DNA from: Bacillota bacterium
GTDB lineage: Bacteria; Bacillota; Clostridia; Acetivibrionales; DSM-1351
Direction of reading: 5' to 3'
NCBI GenBank assembly: GCA_023409265.1
Contig: JAEYHZ010000014.1
Coordinates: 124,001 to 188,000, forward strand
Length of the DNA: 64,000 nt
The notes beneath the pieces are model-generated. The model was not told where the DNA came from. It did not search any database and was given only the letters and a program-made list of their open reading frames with translations. Positions within the stretch are counted from its first letter, which is position 1, and every line of letters begins with the position of its first letter. The translations under genes were made by a program, and so were the position numbers. Shown piece by piece: positions 25,534 through 33,933 of this stretch.

Positions 25534-26174
25534 TTATTTCACGTTTAAAGCAACAGGCGTAATTAAAATAAGATCTTCCTTATCTGCTGTGAAGCAACCG
25601 GTGAATTCAATTTTCTTACCTTGTATGGAGGAAAGGTCTACCGGTTTAATAATTTTTTCTTCAACAATTTTATGAATGCTCTGGGATACCGCAGCAAAAT
25701 CAACCTGATTCTTATACTCTTCAAATTTGATTATATTTAATGAATCCCTTATGGCAGAGCCCTTGAATACTGGACCAACCTGAAGCCTTACAACAACAGG
25801 TCCTGTATAACCCTCCAGGGTTACTTCCATATAGCCCGATTTCTTCTCGGTATTGACTTCCTTTACCGTACCGTTCCCTTAACTGTATAATTAAGCTCGC
25901 CTGATGTACCCATGGAATATTTTCCGTATTTCTTGTCCAGAGATTTTAAATCACCCTTGGATTCATTTATGAAGGTCAGCAGGTCCACCGCCTTTTCAGT
26001 TAATTCCGGAACTGCTTTCGAATCCCATATTCCTGCAACATCATCCCCGGCATTGAATTGTGTTTCACCTGTCAATTTATATTCCTCGCCGGTTTTAACA
26101 ATTTTAACGCAGCCCGTTAATGATGAAAGCGTTAAAACTGCTGCCAGCATCACAAGCAAAAATTTCCTTTTCAT
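25534..26174 (-). pseudogene. DUF2291 lipoprotein gene split by a 5-bp duplication
   Basis: Two overlapping-frame ORFs together make one DUF2291 protein. The ATG at 26174 has AAGGAGG 6 nt upstream and gives a lipoprotein signal (LTLSSLTG followed by Cys). The frame runs to a stop at 25863, ending TVKGTVR. At 25864-25875 the minus strand reads ACGGTACGGTAAAG, a tandem repeat of ACGGT. Removing one unit restores KGTVKEVNTEKK and joins the frame that continues to 25534 (GYMEVTLEGYTGPVVVRL, then NVK at the end), for about 211 aa, the usual family length. DUF2291 proteins are typically encoded between the binding protein and the ATPase, as here. As it stands it is a truncated 103-residue lipoprotein. 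A sequencing error is possible. Confidence 0.8.
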
Positions 26175-26260
26175 ATACTTCCTCCTTGTCCTCATAGAAT
26201 ATCTTGTCTTTTGTATGATTTTCATAAGGATACAATAAAATAGAAAAATCAAGGGATTTT

Positions 26261-26332
26261 AAGGGGCTGCTGCAAAGCTTGAACAATTGAAATGCATGCT
26301 TTGCATTTGCCTTATTTTGCAACAGTCCCCTT
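26261..26332. repeat. 72-bp foldback between binding-protein and DUF2291 genes
   Basis: Imperfect inverted ends, AAGGGGCTGCTGCAAA at 26261-26276 and TTTTGCAACAGTCCCCTT at 26315-26332, enclose a second small stem AAATGCA/TGCATTT. On the mRNA strand this is a stable stem-loop just after the binding-protein start region of the operon. GGGGCTGTTGCAAA-like ends are seen in clostridial insertion-element remnants. It may also limit expression of downstream genes relative to the binding protein. Confidence 0.5.
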
Positions 26333-26362
26333 ATTAACTATACAATATTAACTATTTAAATA

Positions 26363-27418
26363 TTATTTACTGAATTTGAAAGCTGATAATTTATCGGCAT
26401 TATCCTTTGTAATAGCGATACAGTCAACAAGCTGCTTTTCATCCGCACCGGTTGAGCCGGTCTTTAAATATTTGTCAGCCTGTTCAACTGCCATTTCAGA
26501 AATCAATGCTGCCTGCTGAAGAGCTGTAGCTGTGATTTCGCCTGCTTTTATAGCATCTCTTACGTCGTCGCTGCCGTCAACCCCGATTATGGCTATACCC
26601 TTCAAACCGGCTGCCTTTATAGCTGCTGCAGCACCCATTGCCATTGTATCATTACCGCAGATTACACCTTTAATATCAGGGTTTGATTGAAGAATAGTCT
26701 CCATCTTTGTATATGCTTCTGTCTGTTCCCAGTTTGCTGTTTGAGTTGCAACAAGTTTCATGTCGGAATACTGGTCTATAACTTCATGGAAAGCCTTTGA
26801 TCTAACACCTGCATTTGTATCTGATTCCTTACCCAGCAGTTCTGCATATTTACCCTTTTCACCCATTGCTTCAACAAATATTTCGGCAACTGCTTTGGCA
26901 CCCTGGTAGTTGTTTGCAACTATCTGTGAAATGGCAATTCCGGATTCGTTTATTTCTCTGTCTATAAGGAAAGTAGGAATATTGTTGTTTCTTGCTTTCT
27001 TGACTGCTGCAACGGTTGCATCCGAACCTGCATTGTCACAGATTATTGCAGCTGCCTTTTCCGATATTGCGGTATCAAATAACTCTGCCTGCTTTGTGGG
27101 ATCGTCGTCGTGTGATACGGTCTTAACTTCATAACCCAGAGCCTTTGCCTTTGCGGCAGCTGCTTCAGCTTCTGTCTTGAAGAAGGGGTTTGAATGTGAG
27201 GGAGTGATTATATACACAATTTTTGATCCCCCGCCTGTAAGAGGTTTGGCTGCGCCGGTATCACCCGCAGAGGTTTCTGCTGCCTGAGTTGATGCTGCCG
27301 TTGATGAAGGAGCTGTCGATGAATTGCTTGATTCGGCCTGTTTAGTGCTTCCACAGCCTGCCAGAAGTGAACCTGTTAATGCAACTGCCATAAGAAGTGA
27401 TAAAAACTTTCTTTTCAT
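26363..27418 (-). CDS. RbsB-type sugar-binding lipoprotein
   Basis: 351 aa from the ATG at 27418 (GGGAGG 10 nt upstream). The signal peptide ends in the lipobox LLAGC, so the protein is anchored outside the membrane. A Ser/Thr/Ala-rich linker follows, then a periplasmic-binding-protein fold: KIVYIITPSHSNPFFKTEAEAAAAKAKALGYEV, AAIICDNAGSDATVAAVKKA, FLIDREINES, GVICGNDTMAMGAAAAIKAAG, IIGVDGSDDVRDAIKAG. It delivers the sugar to the RbsC/RbsA-type transporter downstream. The sugar class is pentose-like by context. Confidence 0.93.
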   Translation of the reverse strand: MKRKFLSLLMAVALTGSLLAGCGSTKQAESSNSSTAPSSTAASTQAAETSAGDTGAAKPLTGGGSKIVYIITPSHSNPFFKTEAEAAAAKAKALGYEVKTVSHDDDPTKQAELFDTAISEKAAAIICDNAGSDATVAAVKKARNNNIPTFLIDREINESGIAISQIVANNYQGAKAVAEIFVEAMGEKGKYAELLGKESDTNAGVRSKAFHEVIDQYSDMKLVATQTANWEQTEAYTKMETILQSNPDIKGVICGNDTMAMGAAAAIKAAGLKGIAIIGVDGSDDVRDAIKAGEITATALQQAALISEMAVEQADKYLKTGSTGADEKQLVDCIAITKDNADKLSAFKFSK

Positions 27419-27529
27419 AAAATTACATCCTCCCAAAATTCTTGTATATTTTTTATATAGATACTACGGAGTTTACCCCCGTTAGTTCCCTTAACCATGC
27501 CACAAGGGCATTTTTTAGAAAAACGGAAT

Positions 27530-28465
27530 TTACCTGCTTATCAATTCTTTAGCTATACTAACCAACCCGGCTTCATTTAAGCCGTAGTAATCAAATATCT
27601 CTTTTGATACTCCTGTCACTACCGGCTCATCCGGCAACGCGAGATTAACCACCTTTTTTGGTGACGTAGCTGCTACAATCTGGCTGACCATGGCACCAAG
27701 TCCTCCATATTGTGAATGCTCCTCGATTGTTATTACAGCTTTTGTCTCAACAGCAGCCCTTTCTACAGCAGCCTTATCAATCGGTTTAACACAATACATA
27801 TCCAGTACTCTTACCGATATTCCCTGTTCCTGAAGGATCTCCGCGGCTTTTTGGGCAGGTTTTACAAGTTCTCCACAGGCAACAATGGTAAGATCAGTAC
27901 CTTCATGAACCACTGTTGCCCTGTCCATTTCAAAGTTCAGTTTATCCTCTTGGTATACATCTTCTACAGGATTACGCCCCACACGTATATAGGCCGGTTT
28001 TTCATCCTTCAAAAGGCTTTTGTATAAAGCTTTAGTCTGTATACGGTCACTGGGAATATAAACCCTCATATTTGGTATGGATGACATCGATGCAATATCC
28101 TGAGCCGAGTGATGGGTCATTCCAAGAGCTCCGTAGCTGACACCTCCGCTGATACCAATAAGCTTTACATTTGTATTTGAATAAGCCACATCAACCTTTG
28201 CCTGTTCCATACTTCTTGTGGAAAGAAAGCATGCCGGAGAGGCCACATAGGCTTTTTTACCACACTTGGCAAGACCTGCTGCAATGGATACGATGTTTTG
28301 TTCGGCAATACCCGTCTCCACAAACTGATCAGGATGAGTATCCGCAAAAGGTGCTAACGAAGCAGAACCCCTGGAATCACTGCAAAGAACCACAATATTC
28401 TTATCAGTATTTGCTTCTTCTACTAAAACATCACATATTGCCTGACGATTTGGTATTTTATTCAT
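27530..28465 (-). CDS. Transketolase-like protein, C-terminal subunit
   Basis: 311 aa, covering the pyrimidine-binding and C-terminal domains of transketolase (GIAEQNIVSIAAGLAKCGKKAYVASPACFLSTRSMEQ; ALGMTHHSAQDIASMSSIPNM; ITIEEHSQYGGLGAMVSQIV). It overlaps the N-terminal subunit gene by 8 nt, so the two are translationally coupled and form one thiamine-diphosphate enzyme. Split transketolases occur in pentose operons; a two-subunit form (AptA/AptB) acts on apulose 4-phosphate in D-apiose catabolism. Its place between isomerase and transporter genes argues for a dedicated role rather than the housekeeping pentose-phosphate pathway. Confidence 0.92.
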   Translation of the reverse strand: MNKIPNRQAICDVLVEEANTDKNIVVLCSDSRGSASLAPFADTHPDQFVETGIAEQNIVSIAAGLAKCGKKAYVASPACFLSTRSMEQAKVDVAYSNTNVKLIGISGGVSYGALGMTHHSAQDIASMSSIPNMRVYIPSDRIQTKALYKSLLKDEKPAYIRVGRNPVEDVYQEDKLNFEMDRATVVHEGTDLTIVACGELVKPAQKAAEILQEQGISVRVLDMYCVKPIDKAAVERAAVETKAVITIEEHSQYGGLGAMVSQIVAATSPKKVVNLALPDEPVVTGVSKEIFDYYGLNEAGLVSIAKELISR

Positions 28466-29282
28466 TTGCCGCCATCCTCCTTTGTTCTAATTCCGCCATT
28501 GCCTTCTCGTACTCATCCTGGCTCGGAACCTTATGATGCCACTGTTTTGAATTTTCCATGAATGAAACTCCGTGACCTTTTATAGTATCGGCAATAATCA
28601 CTGTGGGCTTGCCCTTTGTGGCTTTCGCAGCCTCAAAAGCCTTATCCAGGGAATCCATGCTGTTACCCTCAGCGTGTATTACGTTCCACCCAAAGCTGCC
28701 CCATCTTTCGTCCTGATTGTCCTGGGTCATGACCTCTTCAGTAGTTCCGGATATCTGTAAACGGTTTCTGTCCACTACTGCCGTAAGATTGTCCAGCTTA
28801 TAGTGACCGGCTGCCATGGCTCCTTCCCATACCGAACCCTCTGCCAGTTCACCGTCACCCATAACGGTATACACTCTATAGGAGGATTTATTCATTTTGG
28901 CTGCAAGCGCCATGCCAACTGCCACAGACAGGCCATGTCCCAGGGAACCGGAATTCATTTCAATGCCGTTCACCTTGTTGGTAGGGTGTCCGATATATTT
29001 TGACTTAAATTGTGAGTAGGTCTCCAGATCGCCTTTCGGGAAATACCCTCTCCCTGCCAGAACACTGTATAAGGATTCCACGCAGTGTCCCTTGCTGAGA
29101 ATAAATCTATCTCTTTCACTGTCGTTAACTGTTTCAGGCGAAATGTTCATATGTTTGAAATAAAGTGTTACAAGAATATCCATTACACTGAAATCTCCGC
29201 CGATATGCCCTGTCTTGGCTTTAAAAATCATATTGAGAACATCTTTTCTCAGCTCGAAAGACAATGCCTTTAAATTGTTCAT
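28458..29282 (-). CDS. Transketolase-like protein, N-terminal (TPP-binding) subunit
   Basis: 274 aa from the ATG at 29282 (GAGGGGG 7 nt upstream). It contains the diphosphate-binding half of transketolase: SKGHCVESLYSVL, GHPTNKVNGIEMNSGSLGHGLSVAVGMALAAK, and the TPP motif GDGELAEGSVWEGAMAAGHYKLDNLTAVVDRNRLQ. It pairs with the C-terminal subunit encoded by the overlapping gene downstream. A compact GC hairpin (CACCGC-GGCT-GCGGTG, 29298-29313) lies just before its ribosome site and could tune translation. Confidence 0.92.
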   Translation of the reverse strand: MNNLKALSFELRKDVLNMIFKAKTGHIGGDFSVMDILVTLYFKHMNISPETVNDSERDRFILSKGHCVESLYSVLAGRGYFPKGDLETYSQFKSKYIGHPTNKVNGIEMNSGSLGHGLSVAVGMALAAKMNKSSYRVYTVMGDGELAEGSVWEGAMAAGHYKLDNLTAVVDRNRLQISGTTEEVMTQDNQDERWGSFGWNVIHAEGNSMDSLDKAFEAAKATKGKPTVIIADTIKGHGVSFMENSKQWHHKVPSQDEYEKAMAELEQRRMAANE

Positions 29283-29371
29283 TAATATCCCCCTCTCCAC
29301 CGCGGCTGCGGTGTAACAAAAAGTAATAAAAAACTCAATCTATTACAAATCAACTGCATACGATGTATCAA

Positions 29372-30772
29372 TTACTCTCCTCTGAGGTATGCTTTAACGT
29401 CTTCTTCTATGGGGTCATACAAATCCGGCTTGACATTAATATACTTACAGGCTTCATATAAAACCGGGACAATGTTTTTGTGAATCCCTACACAATGGTG
29501 GATGTACGGCCCAGAAACCAGCTTTTCCTCCAGCCTTTTCAAGTTGTCCACCTCTATCCATAGATAAGTGCCTTTTGTGTACGGTCCATCAATTGCCTTT
29601 GCATTGCCCAGCAGCAGGGAATACTCTCCATTATCTCCGTCAAACCTGCAAAGTGTAAGATCGCCGTGTTTTGCTTCCGCTTCCACAGATCCAGGGTAGC
29701 TGAATGCAAGAGGATATCCGAGTGTGGGCTTTTCTTTAGCTACAGAAACCGGCCATGGTCCGCAGTGCTGGAGCAATTCACCGTTTTCATTGTCCGGATG
29801 TCGTACCGTCCAGTCTGCGAAGAAGGATCTTGTCTCACCCATGCCTGCAGCTTCCACCAGCAATGAAGTTATCGCACCATGGATATCTGTTTCGCAGACA
29901 ACCGGGATACCTTCATCATTCAGAAGTGAGTTTGCAGCACAAGGCATGATTCCCAGTTCAGATTGCAGACAATTCCAGCATTGCAGTGCAATAGCGTTAC
30001 AGCCATATTTTTCAGCCAAACCCTGCATTGCAACCTTCATTGCCGCAACATTCTCCAGATGCTGTTCAGCGATTTTAACATTCATTTTATCTTTTATGGT
30101 CTCTATGACTTTTTCAACCTCTGTCTTTTCCTCTTTCGCTGCTTTTACAGCATATATCAGTTCGGGCATCGGGATGGGAGAAAGCTGTATGTTGAATTTC
30201 TCAAGCAATTCACCCTCGTTGCACATTGTTGACCAGAAATCAAACGGTCTTGTAGAAATCTGCAGTATCCTTGTATTTCTAAAGGTTTTAACAACATTGC
30301 ATACAGCCAGGAAGTCCTTTATACCTCTTTCAAACTCCGGATCGCTTAATCTGCAGTTGGACATATATGTGAAGGGAACTCTGAATCTTCTCAAAACCTT
30401 TCCGGTTGCAAAGAGTCCGCACTGGCTGTCTCTCAGACGTATACCCTTTTCATCGGGCCTTTCATCCCGCGGGCCCCATAATAATACAGGAACATTCAAG
30501 GCCTTGGCCAATCTGGCACATTCGTATTCAGTACCAAAGTTGCAGTGAGGTAAGAACAGCCCGTCAATTTTTTCAGCCTTGAATTTTTCTGCAATTTTTT
30601 TCATATCTGCATCATCATACAGAAGTCCTTCGGGGTTAATATCCGTAATATCAACAAATTCCACCTTCAATTCCTTGAGTCTGTCTCTGGTCAAATTCCC
30701 GAATTTGATCGCATCCGGTGCACTGAATATACTTCTCCTGGTGGGTGCAAATCCGATTTTAACTTTATTCAT
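29372..30772 (-). CDS. L-fucose/L-arabinose isomerase-superfamily protein
   Basis: 466 aa from the ATG at 30772 (GGAG 9-10 nt upstream; an ATG five codons earlier is poorer). It belongs to the FucI/AraA-like isomerase superfamily: N-terminal Rossmann part KIGFAPTRRSIFSAPDA, GLFLPHCNFGTEYECARLAKAL, VLLWGPRDERPD, then NAIALQCWNCLQSELGIMPCAANSLLNDEGIPVVCETDIHGAITSLL with the metal-binding Glu/Asp, and a C-terminal barrel with SGPYIHHCVGIH. These enzymes interconvert aldoses and ketoses. It is the first gene of the operon, upstream of the split transketolase. The specific sugar is unknown; D-apiose, L-fucose-like or pentose substrates are possible. Confidence 0.85.
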   Translation of the reverse strand: MNKVKIGFAPTRRSIFSAPDAIKFGNLTRDRLKELKVEFVDITDINPEGLLYDDADMKKIAEKFKAEKIDGLFLPHCNFGTEYECARLAKALNVPVLLWGPRDERPDEKGIRLRDSQCGLFATGKVLRRFRVPFTYMSNCRLSDPEFERGIKDFLAVCNVVKTFRNTRILQISTRPFDFWSTMCNEGELLEKFNIQLSPIPMPELIYAVKAAKEEKTEVEKVIETIKDKMNVKIAEQHLENVAAMKVAMQGLAEKYGCNAIALQCWNCLQSELGIMPCAANSLLNDEGIPVVCETDIHGAITSLLVEAAGMGETRSFFADWTVRHPDNENGELLQHCGPWPVSVAKEKPTLGYPLAFSYPGSVEAEAKHGDLTLCRFDGDNGEYSLLLGNAKAIDGPYTKGTYLWIEVDNLKRLEEKLVSGPYIHHCVGIHKNIVPVLYEACKYINVKPDLYDPIEEDVKAYLRGE

Positions 30773-31379
30773 GTTACATTTCTCCATTCTTCAGGTATAT
30801 TTTGTTTCGATTGGTTATTGAAAAAGATAGGTTTAAAAATCAACTACTTATCTTAAATTGGTTTACATAATTTTGCTCAAAGCGCACGCTTAGGAAACTT
30901 TTAACAAACGTATAATATATTTAAAATAAATACATGAAAATATTAGGTGATTAGCAAGTTTTGTTTAGCTACATAATTTAAATTAATTAAATGAAGTACT
31001 TGTTTACGTTCATTTCTTAATTATCATTATAAATCGTTTATTTATATTTAGCAATAAATTTATTTATATTTTTATGTATTTCGTTGCAATTTCACAGTAA
31101 TTATTGTGTTAATTTGTACACATTTCACAAATATATTGTAGTTTTAAGTATATTTAGCTGAACATTTCCTTGTAAATATTTTAGTTAATTGCTAAATAAA
31201 TTGCTAAATTATTTAGTTTTGCATTTAGTTAAACCAATAAACTATATTCAGTACTCCATAATGCATAGGTGCTAAATCAGAGTTATCATCAAAATGCTAA
31301 TAAGTACTTATCTAATTTTTTATTTAATTTGTTGCAGATATGAGCATTAGTACACATTAATTTTGTGGATATGTCATTA
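30773..31379. other. AT-rich intergenic region between isomerase and exporter genes
   Basis: No gene is seen. The stretch is very AT-rich with short direct repeats: TTTATTTATATTT twice near 31036-31072, and ATTGCTAAAT twice near 31188-31208. It must hold the minus-strand promoter of the large sugar operon; TTGAGC near 30895-30890 with TTTAAG 17 bp on is a weak candidate. Confidence 0.5.
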
Positions 31380-31408
31380 TTGACATACTGTTATAATTAA
31401 CCTAATAT
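31380..31408 (+). promoter_or_regulatory. Promoter of the MFS exporter gene
   Basis: TTGACA at 31380-31385, a 17-bp spacer and TAATAT at 31403-31408 form a near-consensus sigma-A promoter. The -10 box lies inside the left arm of the 44-bp palindrome, so a bound repressor would block polymerase. Confidence 0.72.
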
Positions 31409-31445
31409 AAGTTATATGTCAGTACTGACATATAACTTATATTAG
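31402..31445. promoter_or_regulatory. 44-bp perfect palindrome, probable PadR operator
   Basis: The 22-bp arms 31402-31423 and 31424-31445 are exact inverted copies with no spacer. The centre reads ATGTCAGTACTGACAT, matching the ATGT-N8-ACAT pattern known for PadR-family operators. It spans the -10 box and transcription start of the exporter and ends about 20 bp before its ATG. The PadR gene that follows the exporter is the likely binding protein. Confidence 0.75.
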
Positions 31446-31464
31446 TTACAGTAGGAGATTATTT

Positions 31465-33000
31465 ATGGAAACAGTCGAAAAAAACAGGTTAAATTACTCA
31501 TTTCTTATGTCCGCATTGCTTATAGGTGGTTTTTTTACTACTCTTGCAACAAGTACTATTAATATTGCCCTGCCAGTGTTAATGGATTATTTTAATTGCA
31601 CTCTTGACACAGTAAAATGGTCAACGACTGGCTTTATGCTGGCAACGGGAATTATGGCTCCTATTACCTGCTATTTGGGGGAGAGATTCAGTTATAAAAG
31701 ATTATATTTCATTTCTATTTTAGGTTTCACACTAAGCTCGATATGCTGTGCTTTATCCTGGAATGTGGAATCCTTGATAGCATTTCGGATATTACAGGGA
31801 CTTTTTAATGGATTGGCGGTACCTTCAACCATGTCAATTATCTACCAGGTTGTACCAAGAAAAAAGCAGGCATTTTCAATGAGTCTTTGGAGCCTTTCAG
31901 CAACAGTGGCTCCGGCCATAGGACCAACACTGAGCGGCTGGCTGATTCAGAGCTTTAATTGGAAAGCAATCTTTATTATGAATATACCTATCGGAATTAT
32001 TGCTGCATTGTTTATACTAAAAGCAGTTCCATATTATAAACTGAATTCTCCGGAAGGTTTTGACCTGCCCGGTTTTTCAACCTGTATAGCCGCAAGCATA
32101 CTGCTTTTAACAGCATTCAGCGAAGTGTCCCACTGGGGATGGACCTCCTATAAAACTATCCTCTTACTGGTATCAGGAATTGTCTTTCTTGGCATCTTCA
32201 TAGTCCGTGAACTGACAGCAAAAAATCCTATTCTTAATCTTGGAATATTTAAATTCAAAGGCTTTACCATAAGTGTAATTATCAGAAGCATAGTCACAAT
32301 GGGTCTATATGCTGGTTCATTGCTGACACCGTTATTTCTGCAAAATGCTCAACATGTTTCAGCTCTCGATGCGGGTTTAATTTTGCTTCCTTCTTCACTT
32401 GCAATGGCTTTATGTACAATAATTGTTGGAAAATTGTATGATCGTATAGATCAGCGTATTTTACTTATAATCGGTGTTATTTCCATGGCTGCCGGCTCTT
32501 TTGCATTAGCTCATTTATCTTTGGAGACCAGCCATGTGTTTGTAGTATTATGCATGACTTTCCGCAATGCCGGGATCGCCTTCTCTCTGGGAACAGTAAC
32601 CATGATGGGCATGTCCTCACTGGATAAAAAAGTTTCAGGAAACGGCTCGTCAATAAATAACTGGGTGGCACAAAGCATTGGCTGCCTGTCAATAGGCATT
32701 TTTACATCCTTACTAACTTTTCAGGCAGGACAGCATGCCACCGATTTAGTGAATACGGGTACAGCACTGAAAATGGGAAAGGACTTGCTAGCCAATACTT
32801 CATTTGTAATGGGAGTAAATGATGTAAACTTTATTTCAGCCATTATTATGTTAATTGCTTTACCTCTGTGTTTTCTATTAAAAAAAGACAGACCCGGCGG
32901 AGATAATTTTGTACAGGATAAAAATATGAATGAGACAATAAGAACCGGGAAAACTCCAAACCCCTGTCCTGAATTTAACAGCTCGGTATCTGAAATTTGA
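31465..33000 (+). CDS. MFS drug exporter, DHA2 (14-TM, EmrB/QacA-type) family
   Basis: 511 aa with about 14 hydrophobic segments. The N-terminal part holds the DHA2 pattern: TSTINIALPVLMDYFNCTLDTVKWSTTGFMLATGIMAPITCYLGERFSYKRLY (motif A and D1 region), RILQGLFNGLAVPSTMSII, and antiporter motif C SATVAPAIGPTLSGWL. It exports drugs or other hydrophobic compounds by proton antiport. AGGAG precedes the ATG. A PadR regulator gene follows 123 nt downstream, a common arrangement for inducible efflux pumps. The natural substrate is unknown. Confidence 0.93.
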   Translation: METVEKNRLNYSFLMSALLIGGFFTTLATSTINIALPVLMDYFNCTLDTVKWSTTGFMLATGIMAPITCYLGERFSYKRLYFISILGFTLSSICCALSWNVESLIAFRILQGLFNGLAVPSTMSIIYQVVPRKKQAFSMSLWSLSATVAPAIGPTLSGWLIQSFNWKAIFIMNIPIGIIAALFILKAVPYYKLNSPEGFDLPGFSTCIAASILLLTAFSEVSHWGWTSYKTILLLVSGIVFLGIFIVRELTAKNPILNLGIFKFKGFTISVIIRSIVTMGLYAGSLLTPLFLQNAQHVSALDAGLILLPSSLAMALCTIIVGKLYDRIDQRILLIIGVISMAAGSFALAHLSLETSHVFVVLCMTFRNAGIAFSLGTVTMMGMSSLDKKVSGNGSSINNWVAQSIGCLSIGIFTSLLTFQAGQHATDLVNTGTALKMGKDLLANTSFVMGVNDVNFISAIIMLIALPLCFLLKKDRPGGDNFVQDKNMNETIRTGKTPNPCPEFNSSVSEI

Positions 33001-33123
33001 TTTAGTCATCATGTTAATTGCATTGTTTGATGTAATTGTATTAGTCTGCTGTATATGTCATAATAGGCATGTACTCAATGCTTTTGTTTATTTTCAGCTG
33101 CAAAAGCGATATCATATCAGGGG

Positions 33124-33723
33124 GTGGATTTAATTAATAAATTATCTTATGGGCTTCTTAGCTTATTATCAACCCAACCAATGACCGGCTACGATCTGAC
33201 CTTGAAGATCAACAGGTTCTGGCGTTCTACTCACAGCGCCATCTATCCTTTACTGTCGGAGCTGGAGGAAAAAGGATATATTGAATTCATCTTTGAAAAG
33301 CAGGTTGGCAAGCCTGATAAAAAGATATACAACTTAACTGTTCAAGGGAAAGAGCTTTTGCATGAATGGTTCATGTCGGAAACCGGTGAAGAAGTTATTA
33401 GAGATGAGATAACCTTAAAGTTATTTTGTATTAAATTCATTGATACAGAAGCAGCTATGAAGGTTCTCGATGAATTTGAAGCAAGATATAAAAGAAAGAT
33501 TAAAGAATATATAAACAATATAGAAAACATTAAATCGAAGTCCTCTGAGCTCACAGCTGATGCCGCCTACTCCTTTTTCGGTTCCTATATACTGACTCAA
33601 AGAGCGTTAAATAAAGCCATGCTGGAACTAAAGTGGTGCGAATGGGTGAGGATGCAATATTTGGAAAAGGGTTCCCGATTTTGGGATGAAAATTTTAATC
33701 CTGAGATAACGAATTGTTTATAA
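33124..33723 (+). CDS. PadR-family transcriptional regulator
   Basis: 199 aa with the PadR winged helix at the N-terminus (LSYGLLSLLSTQPMTGYDLTLKI, STHSAIYPLLSELEEKGYIEF, DKKIYNLTVQGKELLHEWF) and the C-terminal coiled-coil dimerisation region of the longer PadR subgroup (EARYKRKIKEYINNIENIKSKSSE). The start is not certain: the GTG at 33124 lies inside a GGGGGTG stretch, and no ATG exists in frame upstream before a stop. It probably represses the exporter upstream through the palindrome at 31402-31445. Confidence 0.9.
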   Translation: MDLINKLSYGLLSLLSTQPMTGYDLTLKINRFWRSTHSAIYPLLSELEEKGYIEFIFEKQVGKPDKKIYNLTVQGKELLHEWFMSETGEEVIRDEITLKLFCIKFIDTEAAMKVLDEFEARYKRKIKEYINNIENIKSKSSELTADAAYSFFGSYILTQRALNKAMLELKWCEWVRMQYLEKGSRFWDENFNPEITNCL

Positions 33724-33770
33724 AATTATTTCAATAGAAACCAGCTTATTTTTTCACCAAAAAGTTTGAA

Positions 33771-33810
33771 TAAATGCAGACCAGTACAAAATTGTACCGG
33801 TCTGCATTTA
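33771..33810 (-). terminator. Stem-loop between convergent PadR and GH42 genes
   Basis: Arms 33771-33789 and 33792-33810 pair over 19 positions (core TGCAGACC with GGTCTGCA). The one irregular pair is G-U on the minus strand and A-C on the plus strand, so the fold is best in the GH42 transcript. T-rich sequence follows on the minus strand. It could end transcripts from both sides. Confidence 0.6.
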
Positions 33811-33819
33811 TAAGTTAAT

Positions 33820-33933
33820 AATCTTTTAAGCCTATCACATTTTAATTCACTTTAAATCTCTTCAGTAATCTTCAATTTTCTTTAGTTATATTCAATACTC
33901 TTTAGTTAACTTTTAATTCTCTTCAATTATCTT
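33820..33933 (-). repeat. Degenerate tandem repeats continuing the 3' end of the GH42 gene
   Basis: On the minus strand the last codons of the GH42 gene (AAGATAATTGAAGAGAATTA) are followed by several imperfect copies of the same 20-24-bp theme, such as ACTAAAGAGTATTGAATATA, ACTAAAGAAAATTGAAG and ATTACTGAAGAGATTTAAAG. The copies contain stops in every frame. They look like slippage duplications of the gene end that have since drifted. Confidence 0.4.

Noticed and set aside
29724..30548. 274-codon plus-strand open frame opposite the isomerase gene
   Set aside because: It mirrors the codon pattern of the isomerase on the other strand, lacks a ribosome site and family motifs.
33820..33933. CRISPR array in the repeats after the GH42 gene
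   Set aside because: Repeats are short, imperfect and without unique spacers, and there are no cas genes.
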